The notes under the pieces: model-generated
Told to the model about the DNA's origin: nothing
Database searches by the model: none
What the model saw: only the letters and a program-made list of their open reading frames with translations
Translations under genes and position numbers: made by a program
Assembly: GCA_000697665.1 (NCBI GenBank)
Contig: KL197735.1
Span: forward strand, 360,689 to 424,688
Direction of reading: 5' to 3'
Origin: Jaapia argillacea MUCL 33604
Taxonomy: Eukaryota; Basidiomycota; Agaricomycetes; Jaapiales; Jaapiaceae
Length of the DNA: 64,000 nucleotides
Part shown: positions 11,268 through 20,557 of the stretch, piece by piece
Layout: each line of letters begins with the position of its first letter
How positions within the stretch are numbered: the first letter of the stretch is position 1

Positions 11268-14200
11268 CTAGCGACATGGGGACAAACGATGTTCGATGGC
11301 TGACGTAGAAGCGCTGTCTCTGTGCGTATTGCGCACGTGTTGGTTGAGGTCGCCTATCCTATGAAATGTCTTGTCGCATTTACGACAAGGAAATGGCTCC
11401 CCCTCAGACTCTCCGTGCGTTGCCCTGGGACCTATATGGCAAGTGCAGTTCAGCTCTACGGACCTGGTAAGAAAGGTGACCCACTATGATACTCACTGAG
11501 CAAATTATGTTCCACACTGAGATTGAGGGCATTCACTCTTCGTATCAGGGTCTCACCGATCTCTGGTTCTTTCATGTCAGATGACCGGTGACTCAAATCG
11601 GGTCGCAATGAACGGTATCCACGATAGAAGGCCCCGAACGGTAGTGTCGATACATCGACTGGAGCAAATGATTGGGCCAGCAGAAGATCCGCGAGAGTGG
11701 GTTGTTCAAAAGGCGTGGCGATGATCGAGAGTGAACCATCGGTTCCACCAGTGACAGTAGGGTCTTTGACCTCCAGCGCTGCAGTCACAACAGGCTCAGG
11801 GGGGGAGCCAATCCTGGACACCGTGTGAGAACGGTCTCTGGGATGTTGTGCAAGGAGCCAGAGGATGACTATCCGGAGCTTGTCCAACACCGTCTGCAGC
11901 ACAGTTTCATCGAGGTCTGGCTGGGCGGGTGACTGAGATATCAGAAATGTCATCAAAAATTCCACGTCGCTTAGGACATCGGAGAAGAGTTGTTCTCCTG
12001 TCAGCACCTAGGTACAGAAGAAGTCAACGACGAACGGTTGGAAAGAAGGGGTATCAATTTGGTATTACACACTTCGAAGGCAAGACAGCCAAATACATAC
12101 AAGTCGCTAGCGAAGGTTCTCCGAAAAGACAATCCTAACTTCTCGAGTGCGAGAAGCATCCATCTCGTGCTGCCACCACGACGCACGGTGGTCACAACTT
12201 TGGTTGCGTCAGCGGGGATTGTAATTCCGAAATCTACCAAGAGTGCATGGCCAGATCCGTCGAGGACGATATTTCCCTGACAAAGTGGCAAGTTAGTTAA
12301 AATTGACTTCCTGCTAGGAGGAGCACTTACACGATGTAAATCGCCGTGAACGACACGTTGCTTATGCAAGTATTGGAGACCCTCCGAAACCCCCCCGAGC
12401 TCAAGTACAAATTCATCATCAAGTCGACGGCAAATAGATGTGGGGATCTTGACCTCCGGTTCTGTGGTCATAATACCGGCTGTCGTCACAAGATCGAGGA
12501 GGGACCCACGCTCGCGCAATGTGGAAGGGCGGTCTCTAGGATCTTGTGCAAGGCACAGGAGAATGAGGGGCCAAAGTCTGTCCAAAACCATCTGTCGAAG
12601 AGATTCCCCGAGGTCTGGTCGGATGGGCTGTACGGTCGACTCGGCTCTAAGAAACGCCACCAAAAAGTCCCTGTCGTCGGAGATCTCTGAGAAAGGTCGT
12701 TCTCCTGTCAATACCTACAGATAAGGTCAACAGACAAAGGCGTCGCTTTGGTAATGCTGATACGTACTTCCAAGCAAACACAACCAAACGCATAGACATC
12801 GCTAGCAAAGGTTCTTCGAAAAGAAATGCCAAACTTCTTGGGGTCCAGCAGCTCGGGAGACATCCATCTTGTGCTGCCATCCCGATGTACGGTAGTCACA
12901 ACTTTTGTTGCGTCGGCGAAGTTTGTAAGTCCGAAATCTGCCAAGAGTGCATGGCAAGAATCGTCAAGGAAGATGTTTCCCTGATAAACTGGTTAGTTAA
13001 GATTGACTTCTTGCTAGAAGGAGCACCTACGCCACGTAGATCACCGTGAACGACACCTTGCTTGTGCAAGTATTGGAGACCCTCCGCAACCTCGGCGAGC
13101 TAGAGTACATATTCATCATCAAGTCGACAGCGAATAGATGCCACGAACCACTCGATGGGTGTCCAAGCTTCCAAGTCCATTTCTCGCCAGATATCTCATG
13201 ACGTCACGGTTCCGTATCCACGAAGAGACGATACAGATGTGTGGCGCAAATGATTCTGTATCTATCCCAAGAAATGGGAGGACTCGAGGGTGCCTAAGCC
13301 GGTGCCAAATTAGGGCCTCTCGGAAGAACATCTAACACTCAAGTTTTTTAACGAGACAGTAAGTGGTCTATGCATAATTTCAGCTTCTCACCTTTTTTAT
13401 CCTAACTTTCTCTTGTGGACCTTCAAAGATTCGGAGCCGTTTGAGCGCGACGTCCTGATGCGCGTATTTTCCAACGAAGATGTCGGCAAACCCTCCACCA
13501 CCAACATGCCTGTCGTTCGATGTGACGACGCCTCTGAGGAGCAGAGAGGCCGGGAGCTTTTCGCTGGCTTGCGACAGATTGATTGAGAACCGCTGGACAG
13601 CGCGGCGAAGATCATCATCTATAGGAAAGTTATCGATGACCTGCAAACAGGATAAACAACGTTAACCTTGACGCCTTCGGTAGGAAAGATCTGAGTGAGC
13701 CCAAACCACATACATCCTGCAAGAGAACGAGAAACCGCTCCGCATTTTCATTCTCCAACAACAGCACCTCTTTTTTGCAGGATTCTGATTGCAACACCGA
13801 TTGAAGTCGACTGAGTATCTGTGCTTCATCATCACACTGGGCGTCACGAATAATCCCTTCGTCAACTTTGAGTGCGGTAAGGACCTATCGACTCAGTGGT
13901 CAGTAGAAGGAAGCCGCCAGAAATGATGGGCGAGGACCTCATGTAAGAACATCCGAAACCGTTGACTGAGGAGAAGATTATGGATGTTGTCAGTTGCCTC
14001 ACCAAGGTCGTGTAGCCACTTCCTCATAGTATAGGTATATCTGCGTCCCTAAGCCCATGGGACTAAATCGAGTGTCATATCGATACTGACCTTGCAACAT
14101 CATCAGATGCAACAGCTACATTGCTCAGTCGAACGACTGCAAGAGAGGCGCAGTTCTAGATCGCAGCAATGGAATGAGTCAGGCGGAATGGTTTAAAATG

Positions 14201-14306
14201 CTGGTGAGCCTGGGCGATGGCTCACCCGATACAACGCCGGCAGTGGGAGGGTACTCAGAGATTGCCCTGACGAGAATCGGGAGTTTTCTGGCTGGCAGGA
14301 GGACAT
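11268..14306 (-). CDS. TKL protein kinase with duplicated C-lobe and zinc finger, copy C
   Basis: It starts at the ATG at 14304-14306 (MSSCQPEN...), homologous to the starts of A and B. The first kinase domain is complete: GGGGFADIF, VALK, the intron before LAEVAEGLQYLHKQ, ADFGLTNF, WMSPELLDP, DVYAFG (14.3-12.7 kb). After the usual post-kinase segment (ERPFSE...LLDLVTTAG) the frame enters a second partial kinase (12.47-12.05 kb). This has no N-lobe: SEGLQYLHKQRVVHGDLHR, an intron, GNIVLDGSGHALLVDFG, and a lost APE motif (WMLLALEK). It then continues through a second post-kinase tail. The first zinc finger has lost its Cys pair by deletion. Finger 2 is intact (CRKCDKTFHRIGDLNQHVRNTH, about 11.36-11.30 kb). 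It could be an expressed two-lobed kinase/pseudokinase or a recent pseudogene; every splice site inspected is canonical. Confidence 0.75.
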
Positions 14307-15860
14307 TGGAATCGTGGACCTTGTCACTGGCGAGCGCCAGTCGTTATTGTCGGTGCGTGTGGACAGAGTTGGCGCTCAGCACTCAGGTGTTATGTACAGG
14401 AACGACCAGAGCAAGACCTTGATGTTTAGCGCCAGCAGGGGGCGATTGCTAAGTACACTGCATTTGGTGCACTACACAAGTCAAGCGCCCGTCGTGGGAT
14501 TGATATTCCGATGTTCGCAACTGATTCGGATGGATTTAAGGAGCACTAGTACTTGCAGTGCTGAGTTTCGACGAGGTTCAAGCTGTTTAAATTTCAAATT
14601 GAAATCTCACCTTGGTCTCATTCCCGCCGTGAAGCTGCGAGCCCTGGAAGACCGACGTATATGGAGAGCTTGAGGATACACATAATTTACGTTCGACGAT
14701 TCATATGCAAGTGCAGCATTGACCATCGTTTAACCATTTGTCGATCGTATTATCTACGCTACAAATCACACTGTAACTCCAGTTCCACAGGCTCCCTCGA
14801 GGCCACTCCTCGGTTTCGCTTAGCACTTCGTTGACTTCGTCTGTGGATACCGAGGCTATGGACAGCAGGCACCGAACACGGCGGATTGACCCATCCAGTC
14901 CGTTCACTGCTCAACCACTGCGGGACGTCGACTTGTGAGGGGTTTCACAGGCGTGTAAAGCACAACGTCAACCAGTTAAGATAGACCGCATCCATACTCA
15001 TCCGGTATCCGTGACGAAAGCGTTACAAGCTAAAGGCTTCCTCACTTTCTGCTTTTTCGAAAAACTGGAACCATGGAAACCTCCAGAATTATATACTCTA
15101 CAATCCCATGGTTCTCAAATTTTTGATTTATGGGATGTGTTGAGGTAGATAGAGATTCGATCCTGTGCATCTGAATATGGGAGGGCCTCTTGAACTTGAA
15201 CCACGACTTGGTCTTGTTTTTCCCACGCTTTTTAGCGGGGCAAGAGAGCGAGCTCGCGATGTCGAGCTCGTTACAAAGTCGACAGCCTCTCGTCGCCACT
15301 CTGCCCAGTCCCATGGACTACACCTCGACTGGACCCTCAGGTCCCACCACGCCACCAGGCCTTACAGCCAACTTTGACGATCATTGCGATCAACCCGTAA
15401 CCCAAGGCTTGCGCCGGTCACCCACTCGACATTTCATCCCCCCCAGTACATCAGCATCCACCAACCTGAAGCGTGGCTCCTCCTCTGTCGAATCATGAGC
15501 AAATGCACTGTGGCCCAAAATGCGCCACGACTGATGCGACATGTCCAAACCCAGCGGGAACTCCCGTCTGTTTTCGGGGCACTGCCTTTGTACTAGGCAT
15601 CATAATCTCCAAGTTTTCTCATCACAGAACTTACCACCACCTACCCTACTCCCACTCATTTCACCACAACCTCTCCATCAACCACATCCACTCTCGAGGA
15701 GCACTTGCAGGAAGGACCTTGTTTGAAGCCTGGACATGCCGACTGGGCAAGCCTGACAGCGTTGACATTGGAAGCCCACCGGCATAGTATAGCGAGTGGG
15801 GGTGTCCGTGTAGGGAGGAATCCTGATAGGCATCTGCCCTTGATTGCGGGGATGATTGTT
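14307..15860. other. Intergenic, no convincing gene
   Basis: The first 500 bp is the kinase C flank duplicated from 6.8-7.3 kb. The rest has short plus-strand frames, the longest about 15190-15498 (Ser/Thr/Pro-rich, ends SSSVES), that I cannot assign. A 23-bp sequence at 14980-15003 recurs with one mismatch at 18615-18637. Confidence 0.5.
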
Positions 15861-16325
15861 TGTTAAAGTCGTTACTTCAACGAAGTGCTGAAGTCAAGAC
15901 GGTGTACTTCTCTGATGGTACTTAGGTTGCAACGCAGAGTGAGGCGGTATGAGAATGATAAAGAGAGGAAACCAGACAGAGACCAAGTCGGACTTTGTAG
16001 GAATGCAAGTAAAGACTTGTATTGACAAAGTGAACAAGATGGGGATTATTAGCGAATACAGGCAGGTATATATACTGGATAGAGGCACAGTCCGTAGTAG
16101 GCACAGTCCGTAGTCCGTAGTAATGATGAGTAAGAAAGGAGTCAAAGCGAGTCAAGGGAAGATAGGAGTCCGTAGTCCGTAGTAATGATGAGTAAGAAGG
16201 GAGTCAAGGTGAGTCAAAGAAAGAAAGGGGGGGTCCGTAGTCCGTAGTCAAGTGATGATGAGAGATGAAGTAAAGAAAAGTAAAATAGTCCTACTGAGGC
16301 GTGGTTCGTAACATGGTTTGTAACA
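15861..16325 (-). repeat. LTR (465 bp), minus-strand orientation, 3' LTR of a retroelement fragment
   Basis: On the minus strand it begins TGTTACAAACCATG and ends CGACTTTAACA, that is TG...CA ends. It is nearly identical to the LTR at 19417-20224, differing by a few substitutions. A polypurine-rich stretch (AGAGAGGGGATAG) lies immediately 5' on the minus strand at 16326-16338, which identifies it as a 3' LTR. It contains a TATA box and the R-start motif ATCTTGTTCA. Confidence 0.92.
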
Positions 16326-16336
16326 CTATCCCCTCT

Positions 16337-17482
16337 CTAAGCCCAATATTTCTCCTGAAATGCGAGTTGTTGGGATCCAGTGAACTTGTTCCACTGTTCC
16401 CAAGAGGGTCCTGGCAATTCGGGAAGTCGGATGGGTTCTTTGACATCAGCCCGTATATCGTTGGTTGGGAGAGGACCGTCAAAATCGACAGTGCGGGGAA
16501 TGTAGAGGTTGTCGTTTGGTGGGGGAGGAGCCCGTCGATAGACAAGGGCGATTTGTGGAAAGTCTCGACCAGTTCTAGTATTGATGTGTTGCTCCCGCAA
16601 CCTAGCCCAAGTCATCCAAAGTTCTAATGCTGCTTGAACTCCGTGACGAGCTTGGACTTCCTTTTCATTAAGGAAATCCAGATGTTTGGTGTGTGCGGTT
16701 GCTACTAGTCCATTGGGACCTCTAGAAATCATCCTTTGTAAGGGTGGTGGTGGCCATGTGAAGGCCGGGCCCACTTCTGGTTCGACATAGGCAGGGATGA
16801 CAGTTGGGGGGGTCCATGGACGAGGTGGGGGTGTTGGAACGGGAATGGGAGATCGAGCTGGAGTAGGAACTGGAGGGAGTGGTTGTGGGTTCCGAATATA
16901 GTCGGGAGTTTCGGGGTGATAGGAGGGACTAGGAGGAGGAGAAGTAGTGGGGAAGCAAGGTTTTTTGGCCGTTCGTCGATAAGGACGAGATCTGGTATTA
17001 CGAGGGCGAGGGCAATCTCGTTTTTCGTGTCCAAACCTGTTACAATTCCAGCATTTGGTCGATAGGATACGACCCGATCGACGAATAGGCGGGGGAGAGG
17101 GTGACGGTGATTTACGATTATTGATGGTATTTCCCCATATGTTGTATGAGGCACAGAAATTAGTGCCGAGCCATAAATTGTCGAGGGTTGGTGATTTAGT
17201 GAGGGGGGTGGAAGGTGGCGTGACGGTTGTTGTTTTGTTTGCCTTATGATCGGCAATCGGGGTTGGAATGTGGGGAGGAAGAGGGGTTGAAATACGAGGA
17301 GAGAGTGGTTCTCTCTTTACTTCTGCTGGGGGATTGTAATAGATACTGTCGAAGTTGTCATTGTCTTCTTTGTGAGAAGATCCATAGGGTGGGAGCGAGT
17401 CAGTGAAGGAAACGAGGTCGGGGAGTGACGTGATGAGGGGAGACTCGCCATTGTAGCCATTGTCGGAGCAAGTTGAAGACAT
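16337..17482 (-). CDS. Retroelement ORF, proline-rich protein with CCHC zinc knuckle (381 aa)
   Basis: An uninterrupted 381-codon frame ending 11 bp before a 3' LTR. Residues 1-140 are acidic and Pro/Ser-rich. A zinc knuckle CWNCNRFGHEKRDC lies at 144-157 (C-x2-C-x4-H-x4-C). Residues 160-250 are proline-rich with PPPSP-type runs, and the last 130 residues contain a helical stretch (ALELWMTWARLREQ). A knuckle next to basic residues suggests nucleic-acid binding, as in Gag. It is unlike the gag at 20558-22187, which has its own knuckle. It is either a third ORF of the same LTR family or the sole product of a non-autonomous element. The open frame contrasts with the broken gag-pol nearby. Confidence 0.75.
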   Translation of the reverse strand: MSSTCSDNGYNGESPLITSLPDLVSFTDSLPPYGSSHKEDNDNFDSIYYNPPAEVKREPLSPRISTPLPPHIPTPIADHKANKTTTVTPPSTPLTKSPTLDNLWLGTNFCASYNIWGNTINNRKSPSPSPPPIRRSGRILSTKCWNCNRFGHEKRDCPRPRNTRSRPYRRTAKKPCFPTTSPPPSPSYHPETPDYIRNPQPLPPVPTPARSPIPVPTPPPRPWTPPTVIPAYVEPEVGPAFTWPPPPLQRMISRGPNGLVATAHTKHLDFLNEKEVQARHGVQAALELWMTWARLREQHINTRTGRDFPQIALVYRRAPPPPNDNLYIPRTVDFDGPLPTNDIRADVKEPIRLPELPGPSWEQWNKFTGSQQLAFQEKYWA

Positions 17483-18384
17483 ATTGTTTTTATAGAGGAA
17501 TGAACTTGAGAGATTGAGAGTACAGATATTTCACTGGGACAGTGGAATGATGTCGAATGAAGGTCAAGAATCGAGTTCTTATACTTCTTGGATTACGAAA
17601 TTTGAGTTATCCTGCCCACTACGTCTACTTAGGAGGTTGTTTAACCAATTTCAGGGGACAATCCTCCAAGTCATTATCAACATCCATGAAGGCGACTGTG
17701 TGTGTGGGATGCGAACATGGAGTAGTCCACGACTAGGTGACATACCCTTTACATGTCGAGCATTGGTGAGTCGTCCTCCGACGGGCGTAAATATCTGGTT
17801 ATTGCTCAACTAACCCTCACATGCAACCGCCTTTCAAACGAGCAACCCTGGCACTCATACTCGCATCAATTCGCATTTTCAATATCACAGCCACTCTCAA
17901 GCTGTTACTGCATCCCTTCCATATCATTCACCTTCCACATGCACCTTGCAGCACTTCATCCCCCATCATAACATCAGAACCCATCCACATCCATGCTGTT
18001 GCAATATTCATTTGCAGACGCGAGGACTCGGTATGTCACACACTACTCTTTATTTCATCCCACACTCCCATGCAGCCCTTTCAACAATCCCCACCTCGAC
18101 TGCTGTCTGTAATCATGCCATATCCACGAACCATGACGTTCTTCCCAAGTACTTTATTTTCCTCGAGTCCCCCTGCACTTCAAACGCCGCATGAGCTCGG
18201 AATTCACGATGTTAGCGGGGAAGTCATAGGTGCTTGTATTTACATAGTTTGATTTTCGCATATGGTGTGTTGTACTTGTACCCCAAAGACCATACATACA
18301 TGATTCCTTCATCCCCCCTGCACAAGGTGTTTCCCAAGGGTATCAAGTTGACTTAGCAAGTCAAGGTTAGCTTCCCAAGCTGGA
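17483..18384. other. Unassigned sequence upstream of the CCHC ORF
   Basis: No 5' LTR, gag or pol sequence is seen upstream of the minus-strand ORF, so the fragment is 5'-truncated or internally deleted. Short plus-strand frames at 17753-18252 are low in informative content and overlap in several frames; I do not call a gene. Confidence 0.5.
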
Positions 18385-18613
18385 GGTTATCGATGCAAAT
18401 CCTGGCATTTCGACGGCTGAGTCAGACACCATATTCGTCGAACAGCGAATCCTTGGATGACCATTTGTGCCAGCCGTCCTACAGCGTTCTCCTCCTCTTG
18501 TTCGGCCTAATATAGTAATTCTGTACATATGCACAAACAAAGTTGCCACATCTCCACTTCCCCTCGGATGAAGGAGCGAGAATGCTGTAGCGACAGATGG
18601 TTTAAGGAGCCTG
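18385..18613 (+). repeat. 229-bp direct repeat, left copy
   Basis: Roughly 93% similar by eye to 26800-27029, same orientation. It starts GGTTATCGATGCAAATCCTG and ends GTTTAAGGAGCCTG. It contains GCCTAATATAGTAATTCTG. The pair brackets the LTR element of 19.4-26.4 kb. Identity of the repeat is unknown. Confidence 0.85.
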
Positions 18614-19416
18614 AGATAGACTGCATCCATACTCATCAGGTTGTGACTGCAGTGACCTTGCGTTACTCACAGTGACTTTGATGACAAGACAGTGATGGTT
18701 TCATATGGACTTGTGGCTGAGATTTTCACTGCTCTCGGTGAGATTCAAACCCTCGACAAGGGGCACAAAATAGTAAGTGTGTTAGCCACCTCAGCCATAT
18801 TGGCTATAATATCTTAAGTGATGGCTGCTATATGAGGACAGGCTGCTGCCTAACACCCTGCTGCCTCTGGGAGTAGACTTTCCATCTTCCTTGCACCTTT
18901 CTGATCCATTTTCTGGTGTTTCCTAGTGCACCCAGTTCTACAACCGTCTGTTTCTGTGCTTTTTGCTGGGGAATCAATTCGCTGTAAAAGGCAATAGGTC
19001 CGGTGGACGGTTCGTGTGAACTTCCCACAACGTTCTTTGGGAACTGTTACCGCACCGTTACATCCATATTCAGATGCATGATGATGATGATGATGAACTC
19101 TCGATTTATATACCGCAACAAGCTAACTAATGAGCTAAGACGTGGTGGTTATCTAACACTACTACAGGGCCAACTGCAAGCATAGAGGACAACCAGGAAA
19201 CATGAAAAAGGTTCAACGGGGATGAAGTATAGGGTGTTTTCAAAATGGTATCGTGGAGGGAGTAAGTAATGGGATGGTAGGATTCAGGTTAGGCAGTAGG
19301 ACGGAGAGCACGAGACGGTCATAAAGCAGATTGAACACAGTTAGTAACATCAGAAAATCAAACCCTCCGCCATTCTACAACCTTCACTCTTCTCAACCTT
19401 CCAACCTCAACAACAA
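18614..19416. other. Unassigned DNA left of the retrotransposon
   Basis: No gene seen. It contains a short ATG trinucleotide run near 19078-19096. The five bases before the LTR start at 19417 are AACAA; no 3' LTR survives to test a target-site duplication. Confidence 0.4.
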
Positions 19417-20224
19417 TGTTACAAACCATGTTACGAACCACGCCTCAGTAGGACTATTTTACTTTTCTTTACTTCATCTCTCATCATCACTCGACTACGG
19501 ACTACGGACCCCCCCTATCTTTCTTTGACTCACCTTGACTCCCTTCTTACTCATCATTACTATGGACTACGGACTCCTATCTTCCCTTGACTCGCTTTGA
19601 CTCCTTTCTTACTCATCATTACTACGGACTACGGACTGTGCCTACTACGGACTGTGCCTCTATCCAGTATATATACCTGCCTGTATTCGCTAATAATCCC
19701 CATCTTGTTCACTTTGTCAATACAAGTCTTTACTTGCATTCCTACAAAGTCCGACTTGGTCTCTGTCTGGTTTCCTCTCTTTATCATTCTCATACCGNNN
19801 NNNNNNNNNNNNNNNNNCATCTCTCATCATCACTCGACTACGGACTACGGACCCCCCCTATCTTTCTTTGACTCACCTTGACTCCCTTCTTACTCATCAT
19901 TACTATGGACTACGGACTCCTATCTTCCCTTGACTCGCTTTGACTCCTTTCTTACTCATCATTACTACGGACTACGGACTGTGCCTACTACGGACTGTGC
20001 CTCTATCCAGTATATATACCTGCCTGTATTCGCTAATAATCCCCATCTTGTTCACTTTGTCAATACAAGTCTTTACTTGCATTCCTACAAAGTCCGACTT
20101 GGTCTCTGTCTGGTTTCCTCTCTTTATCATTCTCATACCGCCTCACTCTGCATTGCAACCTAAGTACCATCAGAGAAGTACACCATCTTGACTTCGGCAC
20201 TTCGTTGAAGTAACGACTTTAACA
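19417..20224 (+). repeat. 5' LTR of chromovirus, split by an assembly gap
   Basis: It starts TGTTACAAACC at 19417 and ends GACTTTAACA at 20224. The true LTR length is about 465 bp by comparison with 15861-16325. The excess arises because 19480-19797 and 19818-20136 are the same sequence on both sides of 20 Ns. U3 carries repeated ACTACGGACT motifs and two related 55-bp blocks ending in ACTACGGACT. TATATATA lies at 20011-20018 and the likely transcript start is about 27-35 bp downstream. Confidence 0.9.
19798..19817. other. Assembly gap (20 N)
   Basis: Twenty Ns of conventional size lie between two overlapping copies of the same LTR segment. This is typical of two contig ends that were scaffolded without being merged. 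Confidence 0.95.
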
Positions 20225-20226
20225 CT

Positions 20227-20236
20227 TGAACAAGAT
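20227..20236 (+). promoter_or_regulatory. Primer-binding site of self-priming type
   Basis: Two bases after the LTR end, TGAACAAGAT is the exact reverse complement of ATCTTGTTCA at 20045-20054, which lies 34 bp downstream of the TATA box, where transcription should begin. Self-priming by the folded 5' end of the RNA is known for Tf1/sushi-group chromoviruses. No TGG, expected of a tRNA-primed PBS, is present. Confidence 0.65.
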
Positions 20237-20557
20237 CTCCCTTCTACTTACCTTGCAACTTACTCTAGCCTCGTTATCCAACGAAGGCTATAGAGAAGTT
20301 AGACGATTACCACCACGCCTTCCAATACTACGATCCATCCGATCTTCGCTAGTCTTCTCATCATCATCATCGACTTCATCATCGACTTATTATTTTGGAC
20401 CACCATCCAAAAAATTGGATTATCTCTCGTCACCCACGACATATTCATCCTCCTCTTCACACACTTCATCAATCTTAACATCGCCGTCTATTTTTGTGTC
20501 GCTCTTGCCAAAATAGTACGACGATTGGAGGAAGAATACATCACTCAGAACCTATAA

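Noticed and set aside
15190-15498. Possible small gene or mating-pheromone precursor
   Set aside because: No CaaX ending (ends SSSVES) and no conserved motif; left unassigned.
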